A stretch of DNA of 64,000 bases, from positions 19,372,160 through 19,436,159 of the forward strand of contig NC_083601.1 of NCBI RefSeq assembly GCF_029168945.1. The letters are read 5' to 3'. The translations under genes and the position numbers were made by a program. The notes under the pieces were generated by a model. The model worked only from the letters and a program-made list of their open reading frames with translations. It was not told the origin of the DNA and made no database searches. Positions within the stretch are counted from its first letter, which is position 1. The number at the start of each line of letters is the position of its first letter. Below, in pieces: positions 1-11,739 of this stretch. Origin of the DNA: Cannabis sativa (Eukaryota > Streptophyta > Magnoliopsida > Rosales > Cannabaceae).

Positions 1-59
1 ATATGAGTATTTATAAAATGTGTACATGTCATCAAGTCAGTTTTCAACCTTATCACAAC

Positions 60-338
60 TCAAAATATGTTTGAGAAACAACTTTGGTTAGAACACGATT
101 CGATATGTACACCCCATTGTTGAGTATCAATAGACAAAGATTTAGGAAAGATTGGAGTTTTTGCTATGTAGGCTCCACCCCATGTCCAAAAAATACTTAG
201 TTTCTTAAATCTGTTACACACTATAATTTGGGTGTACCAAGCATATGTATCGGGCAATGAACCCATGCTTTTAAAGAAACTTTGCAAATAGACTGGGAGT
301 TTATCCATACTCACGAATTTTAATGTAGTATTCTCCAT
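60..338 (-). CDS. Unrecognised 92-residue ORF at the inner end of element A leader
   Basis: An ATG-started frame of 92 codons (ATG at 336-338) lies about 3.7 kb downstream of the PBS on the element's sense strand, where gag might begin. It has a fairly ordinary amino-acid mix with aromatic residues (SLPDTYAWY, FWTWGGAY), but I recognise no zinc knuckle, protease or gag motif. It may be a gag remnant, a short leader ORF, or chance. Nothing else in the first 4 kb looks coding. Confidence 0.2.
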   Translation of the reverse strand: MENTTLKFVSMDKLPVYLQSFFKSMGSLPDTYAWYTQIIVCNRFKKLSIFWTWGGAYIAKTPIFPKSLSIDTQQWGVHIESCSNQSCFSNIF

Positions 339-1285
339 TTTATATTTGATCTCACTATCTTAATATGCAAAATGCACCATTTCTCTACTTAAGATTTAAA
401 TGTCTTTGAAACATATAAATCTATACTTTTGTAGAAAAAATATTTATGTGAGTAATCGTTAAAAAAGAGATGCAAAATTTGAGTCCATATCTTCAAAATT
501 AATTGACTTGTATGATTTCTAATATGATAGAATTCTAGTATGCACCGATTTTGACTTGTTGGAATACATATTCTTAATGAAATTCACACAAGTTCTAAAT
601 AAAGTTAGTAAAATCAAGTGTAATGAAGATCCCCACCATTTACTAACATTTATTCTATTTATGGAGATATGTTCCATAATTTTTGGTGCTATAATGTAGA
701 AGAATTCTTATTAATAACACATTTCTTATTGTCAGATTGAACTTGCATATCTTTATGAGTGACATCATTTGTAGTAAAGACCTCTAAATGTGTCTAAATC
801 AAGTTTCAATAGAATCTTGGAACATAAAGGTCTTTGCCAATTTTAAAACAAAGCCACTACTATATTGCTTGTTCCTTAAACTTCTAAATGTGAGAACTTA
901 TCTTGTCTGTGGATAAGATTTGCTCACAGTTACTGACTTTCTTAGGTTTATTTGTAAACCTTACAAGAAATTATGAATGTGGAATAACAATCTAAAATAA
1001 TCTACTATGTGTTAATAATCACATTAACTATATTAGAATGAATTCATACACAATAAATTAAAATTTATTGGTGATAATAAAGTGTGATTTATTTTTCTTA
1101 ATTATACAGTAAAAACTGTACATTTTAGATTAAGTTATCAGAATAAATTTTTGGAAATTTCTACTGGTATGAAAGAAATTTATGAATAGTGATGTAATAA
1201 AATTACATATATAGTTTTGAGGTTTAAATGAATCATGTTTTTACCAATGAATAAACATGCTTACATATGAAATCTTATTAAACAA

Positions 1286-2090
1286 AAATTGCATGCGGGC
1301 TAAATTTTTAATTTAATAAGATTAGATTTAGATGTAGATTATGATAGATTTACACAATTTATGAAAAACTTAAAGTTTAATATTTCTATCTCAATGAAAG
1401 GTATGAAACACTTAATTATTTATAAATGTTTCTAAATTTTATACTTTATTATAAAATTATTAAATTAAATCTACATAATTCCCTGTGGGATAAATTAAGA
1501 GAATTTAATTGAATATATTAATTATGTAAATATAATAAAATCCCTGTAGGGTAAGATTATTATGTTCACATAATTCATGTCCATTATGTGATCTTAATCC
1601 ACTTAATATATATAATTTTATATAATTAAGGATGCTGTGGCTACTCCCTAATTATTTAAAATTATGTGGTTCACTAGACACCAAAGTATAAACTGAAGAT
1701 TAAAATTTTACTAAATCCAAAATTGCCTGTGAGCTAAATTTTAAATTTAATAAAATTAGATGAACTTTATGATAGATTTAATTAAACAATTAGTTTTGGA
1801 AAATGAAGGTTTATTATCTATCTTTAATTAAATTTGTGATAACACTATTAAATTAAATTCCCATAACTCCCTGTGGGGTAAATTAAGAGAACTTAATTTA
1901 ACATATTATCCTAATTAATTATAAAAATATAATAAAATCCCTGTGGGGTAAAATTATTATACCTATATAATTAATTACAAGTTATGGCCATTAAGGTGAA
2001 TTTTAATTAATATATAATTTTATACAAATAAGGATGCTGTGGCTACTCCCTAATTATATAAAATTATATTTTCACTTTGACATTAGGTAT
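1286..2090 (-). repeat. Diverged direct duplication in the leader of element A
   Basis: Two diverged copies (about 1286-1695 and 1716-2090) follow each other in the same orientation. Each has the same order of short landmarks: a CCTGTGGG-like block before TAAATTAAG, a second CCCTGTRGGG block before TAAGATT or TAAAATT, then GGATGCTGTGGCTACTCCC. The CCCTGTRGGG blocks can each fold into a tiny hairpin. They lie in the untranslated leader between PBS and the expected gag position. Confidence 0.6.
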
Positions 2091-3339
2091 TGGGCTCTAC
2101 CTAAAAGTAATTTCGTTATTAACATAGTAGACAATCACTGAGATTAATCCTCCTAGTGTGGTCGTCCGAAGATCATTAAAAACCGTTCTAGATATGAGCA
2201 TTTGTCCCAAATTCATGTTTTGTTATGTCAAACCACAAAATTACTTACATTTTATTCATATTTTATTCATTTTAGGAAGTTTTATGAATATTTTATGAAT
2301 AATTTTATGAAGTTTTATGAAACTTAATGTGCTATATAAAATATTCAACCTATCTTAATGTTTGAATATTTCTAAATATATCTAGCACTATAAAAGGAAT
2401 TTATGTATAGCATTTAAATCATACAAATCAAAATTAATTGTATTAAAAATAAATTTTCCAAATAAATACAAATTAAAACAATTATTGTATGATAATATAT
2501 TAAATGCTTAATTCCATGATATGTAATTAATTATGTATTTATAACCATATAATATCTTAATTATTTGTACTAATAATTAATTTGTATAAATAAGGTAAAT
2601 ATACAAATTAGTACAATTAATTATATGAAATCAATTAAATGCAAAATTAAAGAATATACTTAATGACAGATTATCAATTAATTTAATCAATAAATTACTT
2701 AATTGGTAAATAAATATAATAATTGCGCACTTAATTGTAGAATAATTAAATATTCACATTCTTAAAATATCACAATTATTGTAATTACATGTAAAAATAA
2801 AGCATGTAATTAATTTACCAAATTAAAAACTTTCTATAATAATTTATTACTAAATAACATATAATATATGAAGATATATGTTAAATAAGAATGGAAAGTT
2901 AAACAAATGTAATTTAATTGACTAAATCAACAAAAATAAGGAAATAAAATAAAATTCCAAAAATAAATCAAAGTAACAAAATTTCGGAATTTTCTTAAAT
3001 TTTTCTTAATTTTCCTTTTTTTTTTTTGAAAAACTGCCATGAAAAACAACACCGATGACCAAAATTCATGAAACCAATTCCAAAATGATCTAAATTAATA
3101 AATTAAGAGATCCATATTGATTTCAAGCATCGAAAACACGTAAAATGTAGACTTTAATTTCATAAAAAATTCTTTCGGGTCCGATCGTGTTCTTAAGAGA
3201 ATTTTTTCAGTTTTCAGATGGGTTTTAAATCCTTTTCATTCATAAAATCGATCTAAAATATTATATGAATATAGTAATGAATAGAGGATTTAAAATAAAT
3301 ACCGAAAATGAAAACGGAAAAATTATAGACCGAAAAATA

Positions 3340-3990
3340 AAACTTTCATGTATGTATATACTCGTATACAATGTATATATACTACATAAAATCATCATTA
3401 ATGTATGAAACAGAGTATTACATACAATTTTATGCAACAAAAATATGAAAGCATTGAGTATTATACATAAACATATATACATGAAAATTATATGTATACA
3501 CACAGTATATGAATATAAATATGAATGCGCATATATATATGAACATATAGATTATGAAATATTAATATAAAAGTATATATATAAATATGAATATATATAC
3601 GTAAATGAAAAGAAAATGTATATAAAATATATATACAAACAAAAATCAATACTGGATATGTATATATATACATATATACTTACATATACACATTAAACCA
3701 TATAAAATATCATAAAGATATATAAAAGAATATGATAATCAATTATATGGAAAGAAATCAATGAATATAATATGAAAGTGTATACTCAGAAATATATATA
3801 TATATATATATATTATACGGTATAAATGAATGTATATAATATATATATATATGAACGTAAATATGAAGATGAATATATATATATGTATACATAAAAAATT
3901 GAGTATATGAATATATATATAATCGGGAATTATATAATATGAAAGTATATATATAAAATATATATTATATTATAAATGAAGAACCCCGTA
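3340..3990. repeat. TA/ATAC-rich low-complexity tract
   Basis: Long runs of TATATA, ATACAT and ATGAATATA fill this stretch inside the leader of element A. Frames across it are low-complexity Ile/Tyr/His strings and are not coding. Confidence 0.8.
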
Positions 3991-4046
3991 AATGTATGTA
4001 TATATATATGAAACTCAAAATAAATCAAGGCAGAGATATATAATCC

Positions 4047-4058
4047 GCTCTGATACCA
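4047..4058 (-). other. Primer-binding site (initiator tRNA-Met type) of element A
   Basis: The minus strand reads TGGTATCAGAGC, two bases inside the LTR end. This is the standard copia PBS complementary to the 3' end of initiator tRNA-Met, and it fixes the orientation of the element. Confidence 0.8.
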
Positions 4059-4060
4059 AC

Positions 4061-4540
4061 TGTTAGACATTTATATGTATAAACTGAAATATATGTATGT
4101 ATATATAAAATGCGGAATAAACAAATATATACACTATATAACTTAAGGATCGAAATACTTCAAGCCATTGAATCTTTGAGCTTTAGTCCCACATAAGCTT
4201 GATCTGCAAAAGAAACCGATTGATGTGGGTAATCGGGCTTCCTCGCTCTCTCAACTCTCTTTAGATGGAATTTATTGTTATGAACAGAATGAGTGAGGAG
4301 CTCGGGGACCGAGACCCTATATTTATAGGTGAGATACTCCATCAGTATCTGTGCCACATTAATTGTCAGAATATTTTGACAATTAATTCAGGAAATCAAA
4401 TCAGGTAATGAATATAGAAATCTGACCATATATAGAATATTACGTAATTGATTCTGTTCAGATTCAATGAATATAAAATATTCATTTATCAGAATCAATA
4501 ATATTATTTTATTTCTTTAATTAAAAATATTCTAATATCA
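4061..4540 (-). repeat. 5' LTR of copia element A
   Basis: The minus-strand 3' end reads GTCTAACA next to the PBS. The opposite end reads TGATATTAGA, giving imperfect inverted ends of the TG...CA type. A TATA box lies inside (minus-strand CTATAAATATAG, 4317-4328). The outer boundary could be 4540 or 4542, because CA occurs twice there. The partner LTR is outside the window, so the target duplication cannot be tested. Confidence 0.6.
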
Positions 4541-5306
4541 CATGCATCTATGCTCAAATTAATGAGTGTAAGGACCCTATCAAAGCTTCCACTCCTTTCA
4601 TCATTAAGCAACACAATAAAAAAAACCTGTAAAATACACAACAAAAAATCAATATAGTAATCGAAAGAATTAAAAAAAAAACTTAACAAGATTTAATGAT
4701 CCTTCTGTACTCTTCAAAATCTCCAAGTACTCTTCATAAACTTACAAAAACATAGCTTAATATTGTTAAAAGTGAGATACATGAGGCTACAAGGAATTTA
4801 AGAAAAAAAAAAACACATGACTAGATATGAATGCTTTATAGTTTATATAATATATTTAACAAATTCTTATGTAATCACGAAAAAGTTTAGATTTTTTTAT
4901 ATATAAAAAAATTATTATTACATTACACTGATGGATTGTTTTGTGTTGTGAAATGTTTTAATGGGCCGGAATGGTTCTTTCACATCCTCATATTTGGTAT
5001 GGTATTGTTTGTTGTAAACGTTGAAAAATTATTATTGAAAAGATTAATTTGTTGTATAAATATTTAGGTTTAACTCTCAATTGCAAATAAATAATTAAAT
5101 TATATTTTTGAAATTTTGTAGGTATCCAACCATTAAATGTCAAATCATTATCTATATCATTTTCTTGTTGGTATATATAAATTATTCTTAAAAAAAAATA
5201 AAAAAAATTTATGACTTGGACCAATCTAAAATTGCCACGTAGCAATTTAATTAATATTTAATAATCAAGTACCTATAGAAAATTATCTCATAAAAAGGGT
5301 AATATA
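4541..5306. other. AT-rich non-coding spacer
   Basis: Homopolymer A/T runs with no convincing gene, RNA gene or repeat boundary. The minus-strand frames at 4504-4689 and 4988-5245 have the low-complexity Ile/Leu/Phe/Tyr composition of random AT-rich DNA. Confidence 0.6.
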
Positions 5307-5660
5307 CACTACAAAAAACAGCTAATTAAGTGACAACTTTTTAGTCACAACATAATTTTTTTTGTGACTAAATGTGACTTTTAGTCACAACAAAATGTTA
5401 CTTGTGACTAAAACTCAATATTTAGTTACAAGTTATCACTAATTTAGTTTTAATCACAACAAGTATTGTGACTAAAAACACATTTAGTCACAACAAATTA
5501 TAATTTTTGTGACTAATACCTTTAGCCACAGATCTTTTAGTCACAACATAAGAATGATATTTTATAATTAGTCACAATATTTTTAGTTTTAGTCATAAAT
5601 TTTATTATAACTAAAAGTAAGATTTTTTATAATGATAATATTATCTCAAAAACTAATTTA
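5307..5660 (+). mobile_element. CACTA (En/Spm-type) transposon end with subterminal repeats
   Basis: The stretch opens with CACTACAAAAAAC, the hallmark terminus of plant CACTA elements, preceded by ATA as a possible 3-bp target copy. The next 330 bases carry about eleven copies, in both orientations, of a motif close to TTTAGTCACAA/TTGTGACTAAA, which is how CACTA subterminal repeats look. I did not find the matching right terminus (...GTAGTG) downstream, and no transposase ORF is present. It is a solo or truncated end, or a non-autonomous element with a decayed right end. Confidence 0.6.
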
Positions 5661-7471
5661 TAATTTACTTATTAACAATTCTATCTATATAAATTTACTT
5701 TTTATACCCAATTTACAATTTTATTATATTATTGTGTTAAACCAAACAAAATAAGTCAACTAACATTAATCTAATTATACATTAATTCTCATGAACAATC
5801 AAATATAATTATAAATTTCTAAATAATTATATTTTATATTCTTATTTCTAGCTAATTAACCAGATTATTTTGAATTTTTTATAGGTACAATCGCACTCTA
5901 ATAGTCATGACAAAACATATATTTTAATTTTCATTTTTCATTTTCTTTTTAAACAATTATGAATTATGATGGTATATCTCATCCGAAACACCAATTATAT
6001 TAGATAGAACATTGTTATTGAGTATTAATAGTGTCCAACACTTTTTATAAGTGTAGCTCTATAATTAGTTAATTATATTTCTTAAAAATTATTTTTTAAA
6101 CTATATAGAATTCATACTTAATTACACCAATAATAATATGATACAAATGAGAATAATAATGCTTTTTAGTAATTCTAATAATAATAATAATAAAGTAGAA
6201 GTAGAAGAAGATAGGTTGGTATTATAGAAAATAAAATAGGAGAGAGAGTGGTTTTTATGGTGTATTGTTGTTGTAAAGAGCACGACCTCAATGATTGCAG
6301 CCACACCCCAATCATTATTCGATTTGAGGCAGAATAGTGGAGATTGAGAGCACGTTTTCATGTTGTATGTATGGTACACACGTGCTTCTCTCTCATCTTA
6401 CTTATATTTATTCTTCTTCTTCTCTATCATCTCTATCTAATTTATCTCTTTTATAATATTATATTTATTAACTTACCAATCAAATTAAATGCCTCTCATG
6501 TCGTTTCTAACGAAGATAACAATAAATAATTGATACATAATTATGGACGTACCCAACTCTAATTTCAATTTTTTTTTATTATATTAAAACGTTTTGTGAC
6601 GATTGGAGAAAAATGGCCTCTATGATCTTATATATTATATATTGGATTTTGTTCAATTATTGATTACGATACGTTTCTTAATATCGTTCTCACCTGTTTT
6701 TGACGTATACCAATTTATTAATGGAATAATTAAATTAACAAAATTTCAAATGTAAAAGCCTTGCATTTATATTACAAAAAAAACTAATGGTGTGCTAATT
6801 TAACACTGTTTATTTATCATTACCAAAAAAAAACAGTGTATATTTTGAAGAAAACTATACTACATAACATTGATACCCTAAGAATCTCATTTTTGATAAA
6901 AGAAAAATTTAGAGTCGGGAGAATTATATAAGACGACAGTAGGTTTCGAGAAGAGGAAGTTTTAGATTTAGGTTTAAGAAATTTTAGACTTAGCATTAAA
7001 AAAAAAAAACAAAATTGAAGAGTATTATCATTTTTATTTTGTAAAATATAAAATTTAAATTATTATTTAATAAAATATAAGGATGAATCAATAACTCTTA
7101 CCAAACATAAACTACCATAGATAGTATTTATCCATAAATAAATATTATCAAAATGAGCACACTTTAAAATTTTAGTTTTAAAACTAAAAGCCATGTAAAA
7201 AAGAATATTTGTTATATTATTTTATAATATAATAAGTATAGATTAAAATGTGATAATATATATTATTATGTGAATAATATATATTAAGTGTTTGGTAAAT
7301 AAATTTTGTAGCATATAATTTATTTAATATAAAATTGTAACTACACTTTGTAATATGGAGAGGAGTTACAAGATTAATTATTTTTGTAACTTCTTTTAAT
7401 TGATCATGTTTTGTGTAATAAAAGAGATGTTACACAATTGATGATGAAATTCAAATGTTATAAAATACAGT
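5661..7471. other. AT-rich non-coding DNA with an (AAT)n microsatellite
   Basis: An AAT/ATA microsatellite lies near 6176-6192. The short frames around 6122-6529 on both strands are overlapping shadows with no domain. Otherwise I see no gene or clear element boundary. Confidence 0.5.
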
Positions 7472-7963
7472 TGTTACAAACTATATTAACACTCATTTAT
7501 ATGAGAGAAATGAGGTATTGTGTATTTGAATTCTAAGTGTGATTACCTAAACATTATAAAAGGAGGTCTTTGGTGCTCATTTGAGAAGATGAAGAGTTTT
7601 CTATCAAGAAAACACTTTGCTAAAAAATCTTAAAAGGCTTGATAATTTTCAAAGCTATTTACTAGAGAGTTCCCTTAATGCTTAGAGTTAGGAGGAAATA
7701 AGCTTTTGGATAAAAGTGTAATACCTTGTTCATGTCATGGTGATCCCCACTATATATTCTACACTCAATGTTGTGAGTGAGTGTATTTATATATTGATAT
7801 ATATATATCTTCTTCTACCTTTATTATATATAATATATATAGTGTATATATATGATATATTATGTATTGTTATATTTATTTAATCTTTTTGCTGGTCAAC
7901 GTATTATAATGCAATAGAGTTGTAATATTTTAATTTTCTTCCATTGTAATAATATCTTTAACA
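7472..7963 (+). mobile_element. Possible solo LTR
   Basis: A stretch with promoter-like layout: TGTTACAAAC at the left, a TATA box (ATTATAAAAGG, near 7552-7562), a downstream leader-like segment, and a right edge ending CTTTAACA. This resembles a short plant copia LTR. Boundaries are uncertain. GTATT flanks 7527-7963, but that start leaves almost no U3; ACAGT precedes 7472 but does not line up with a CA terminus. Confidence 0.25.
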
Positions 7964-8476
7964 GTATTCACTTATTGTCATTATACAACTTGTATTTAAA
8001 ATATAAATTAAAAATTACTTTACTGCCAAACAAATTAATAAAATGATTTTTTAGTATTATTTTACTTTGTCACTAAACACTCTTAACTATTATTTCACTT
8101 GGATTTAACCCATTAGCAAATTTAAGGTGCTATATCCATTTTTCACAGCTAACTGCTAACGTGAATTGCTTATGTGTACACTTTTATACACGTAAAATGT
8201 TTATATTTGACACACATAATATTATTACTAGATGAGAGTTACGTGACGAGCCACGTAAATATTAGTTTTAAATAAGTTCTAGTGGTTTTTGTTTAAGAAT
8301 TCAGTGGCAACAACAATGGTAGATAGATCTATTTAAGTTTTTCATATTTGTAAAGATTATAAATCTAAACTTTCAATTTTCTTGATTTGAGATTTTGAAA
8401 TGTTTTGATTTACTTGTTTATGAATTTATTGAAATACTTGAATATTTATTTGTTCTGATTTATTCATACTTGAATA

Positions 8477-8620
8477 TTTATATTGATGATTGTTAATGAA
8501 ATTAGTCTGTAGCTTTATGTTTTTAGAAAAAAAAAGTATTTTTTAATATAGAGTTTAAATTTTATATTGATGATTGTTAATGAAATTAGTCTGTAGCTTT
8601 ATGTTTTTAGAAAAAAAAAA
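8477..8620 (+). repeat. Two-copy direct repeat, about 58 bp, offset 84 bp
   Basis: The segment starting TTTATATTGATGATTG and ending in a TTTTAGAAAAAAAAA run occurs at about 8477-8535 and again at about 8561-8620, practically identical. It looks like a recent local duplication. Confidence 0.8.
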
Positions 8621-8635
8621 TAATTGAGTCAACAA

Positions 8636-9019
8636 TGGCACGTATTTTTAATTTTATTTTAAAAAATGTATTAATTTATTTTTTATTTTATTTTAAATTA
8701 TTATGTAAATTTATGTAAATTATAAATCAATCAATAAATAATAAAAGAACATGTCTAATATAATTTATAATTTATGATATGAACAAATAAATATAGTTAT
8801 GCCTGCAAATGGGCTTGATTAAATTCAATAGGAATGGATAACATTTTTTTCTAATGACAAAAGAAATACTAATTTATAGTAAGCCAAAAGTTAGAATTCA
8901 AACCCATTTAGACAATACCTATTATTGATAATAGAAGCAAAAAAAAGATAAAGGTCTTTACGATGATAAATCCAGTACTCACTTTCAAAACCAGTTTACC
9001 AAAGTCTATTGTTTATTAC
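8636..9019. other. AT-rich spacer
   Basis: No gene recognised. If the exon pieces at 9020-9286 are real, this would be intron or downstream sequence of that minus-strand gene. Confidence 0.4.
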
Positions 9020-9446
9020 CTCTCTCCTAGCATAAGTAAAGCGTAGCAATGGCCTCTCATTCTTATCAAAATCCTAAATTTTAAAACTTACAACATGACC
9101 TCAAATCCTAAATTCTCTGTTTTTCTCTTTTTTTCTGCAATAAACATGGAATTTTGGTGTCTGCAATGGAAAAATATTAAAATAATTTTTGCTGAAATTC
9201 ATGAAATTAAATACAAATAAAGTATTATCTGGGTAAAAAGCAAGCACCTTTGGGCATGAACCTAAACCCAGACTCGAACACGCCATTGCCAACCCTTATC
9301 CTCCCTCAACCTCTGTGGTTGGGATTTGGATATTTTCAGACTATTTCACCCTAAGAGAAAGGCTTAAAGAGAAAGGATATTAAATTAATTGAAGAGAATG
9401 CGTTCTTGATAATCTGGTCGTAGCTTTTTGGAGTTGAGGGCCTACC

Positions 9447-11345
9447 TGTTGGGTTTTATGCCCTAAATAAAACGCATTTCAATATAATCAGATTTACTTA
9501 TTAATATAGATCAGAAATAACATTTAATGTTGCATGGTTCACATGATTTATTTCATGATTATATGTACATAATGTATAAATTCATCTGAAACCCTTTTCA
9601 CATACTTGATCCTGTTTATTGTGCCGTCAACACATTGGAAAGTAAACATGACTATGTGAATAAAGTTTCCTAGATTTATCAGACACAGGGTTTTACTGAT
9701 ATGATAATCTACAACAAGAGTTTACTTGTATTTGGAGAAATACTATGTTCTTTCCAGAACATTGGTTAAAGTAAAGCTCAGGTTGGATGCATGGAGTATG
9801 CATCGGAAGGGACCGATATTGAACTTTGACTTAGATTTATTAAACTTACCGTAATATCTATTCAAGTCAATATCGCCTAGTTGATCCTAGATCAAATGAT
9901 CTTAATCCTGATATGATTAGGCTCAATCTTGAAAGGCTATTCGTGTTCTTTGATTTGTTAGTTAAGCCTACTTTTAGGTCAGGGTGATACGTACATTTTG
10001 GGAACACGGTAGTGCAATTGAGTGGGAGCGCTATCATAAACATGGAATCTATAGCTTCTATCTGGCGAATAGTAAGCAAAGGATGATCTCCTTCGAGCTT
10101 GACCAAACGAACATAAATGGTGGAGTACTCATTTCACATAAGCTGAAATATCATTTATACGAGGTCAAGTGTTTTAAGGAATAAATACATTGTAGGGTGT
10201 AACGGTAATTTAATCCCTTTACAGTGTAGATCATTCATATAGAGGATCATTGATCACATTAGGATTATAACAATGGATAACTAATGATGTGTCTATATGG
10301 TGGAACATATAGAGCATTCTATATACTGAGAGTGCAATTCTAAGTTCTATGCGTGGATTCAACGAAGAATTAATAAGTTAGTGAATTTTAGTGCTAAATT
10401 CTTGATCTACTTATTGGAAGCTCGGTTATATAGACCCATGGTCCCCCCACTAGTTGAGATAATATTGCTTGTAAGACTCATGTAATTGGTTTTGATTAAT
10501 CAATTATAATTCTCAAATTAGACTATGTCTATTTGTGAAATTTTCACTAAGTAAGGGCGAAATTGTAAAGAAAGAGTTTATAGGGGCATATTTATTAATT
10601 ATGATACTTTGTATGGTTCAATTAATAAATATGATAAATGACAATATTATTTAATAATTATTTATAGTTATTAAATAGTTAGAATTGGCATTTAAATGTT
10701 TGAATTAGGAAATTGGCATTTTTGAGAAAATCAGATGCAGAAAAGGTAAAACTGCAAAATTGCAAAAAGTGAGGCCCAAATCCACTAGTATAGGGCCAGC
10801 CACTTATGTAGGAAATTTAAACTGATATTTTCATTATTTTAATGCCAAATAATTCAAACCTAACCCTAGTGGAATGCTATAAATAGATAGTGAAGGCTTC
10901 AGGAAAATTACACTTAAATTTTCTATTTTTCCTTCAGAGAAAAACCTGAGCCTTTCTCTCTCCCTATCTTTAGCTGCCACTTCTTCTTTCTCTTCCCTCT
11001 TGAATTTCGAAATCCTTAGTGATTAGAGTAGTGCCCACACACATCAAGCAATACCTCAATCATAGTGAGGAAGATCGTGAAGAAAGACTTTCAGCGAGAA
11101 GGAGGTTTCAGCATCAAAGATTCAGAGAAAGAGATCCAGGTTCAGATATTGATAATGCTCTGCTACAGAAAGGAATCAAGGGCTAGATATCTGAACGGGA
11201 GGAGTCATATTATTCCGCTGCACCCAATGTAAGGTTTCTTTAACTTTATATGTGTTTATTTCATCGTTTTAGAAAGTTCTTATTTAGGATGTTAATAAAC
11301 ATACTTGTGAGTAGATCTAAGATCCTGGTAAAATAAATTCCAACA
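9447..11345 (+). repeat. 5' LTR of copia #1
   Basis: 1,899 bp, ends TGTTGG...CCAACA, TATA box at 10878-10885 (TATAAATA). It begins next to CTACC and ends two bases before the PBS. The small frames inside (for example 9867-10184 on both strands) recur in the other LTRs because the DNA is shared, and show no domain. Confidence 0.95.
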
Positions 11346-11347
11346 AC

Positions 11348-11359
11348 TGGTATCAGAGC
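11348..11359 (+). other. Primer-binding site of copia #1
   Basis: TGGTATCAGAGC, two bases after the LTR end. This is the canonical initiator tRNA-Met PBS and is intact in this element. Confidence 0.9.
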
Positions 11360-11636
11360 CATGGTAATTGATTTACTTACATGTAATTTGGACTTTAAAA
11401 CGATTGTTTGTATGTTCTTTGGATGGTATCATGTTGTATTGAGTGTTATTTGATGATTGATTGATGATTGTGAAATTTTCGTGAAAAATAATTGTTATTT
11501 CGGTTCTGGAATTATTTTTATTGGATAGTATGGAAAAAATTAAGCAAGTTAGCCTTTTACAGAACTCAATTTGGATTTTATTTGAATTAGTTATGATTTT
11601 TTGAAGATTTAACAAAATCGAAATTGTCTTGATAGT

Positions 11637-11652
11637 TTCTGCGATCGCAGAA
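11637..11652 (+). other. Perfect 16-bp palindrome in the copia #1 leader
   Basis: TTCTGCGATCGCAGAA is self-complementary and lies about 290 bp downstream of the LTR. It is followed by ACTGTCCGTACAGT, itself a short stem-loop. Related palindromes occupy the same place in #2 and #3. A retroviral-type RNA dimerisation or packaging signal is a possible role, inferred from position and form only. Confidence 0.5.
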
Positions 11653-11739
11653 CTGTCCGTACAGTTTCGGATTTTTTCCTTTTTCTTCAATTTTTCATAC
11701 TTTTTCATGGAATTAACTTCCAATTTTTTGTATGGTTTT

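Larger units (their letters stand above)
1..4540 (-). mobile_element. Partial Ty1/copia-type LTR retrotransposon A (5' LTR plus leader)
   Basis: Read on the minus strand, an LTR (4061-4540) is followed directly by a primer-binding site complementary to the 3' end of initiator tRNA-Met (4047-4058), then by a long AT-rich leader running to the left edge. This order is 5' LTR, PBS, internal region, as in copia elements. The rest of the element, including pol and the 3' LTR, lies outside the window, so lineage and integrity cannot be judged. No recognisable gag or pol domain lies in the visible 4 kb. The PBS plus LTR ends make the call firm; the family is unknown. It is not close to the three copia elements further right. 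Confidence 0.7.

Noticed and set aside
3261..3673. 80- and 61-codon frames rich in Ile, Tyr and His
   Set aside because: Translation of a TA/ATAC low-complexity tract, not coding.
9867..10184. Overlapping frames on both strands inside the copia LTRs (repeated at 18100-18417 and, on other frames, 33833-34024 and 51672-51863)
   Set aside because: They recur only because LTRs are duplicated; opposite-strand overlap and lack of any domain point to chance frames.
11373..11723. 116-codon minus-strand frame in the copia #1 leader with a similar 92-codon frame at 50276-50554 in #2
   Set aside because: The similarity is that of the shared leader DNA. The frame is antisense to the element, low in complexity (Asn/Ile/Lys), and begins over the palindrome. 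No sign of coding selection is visible.
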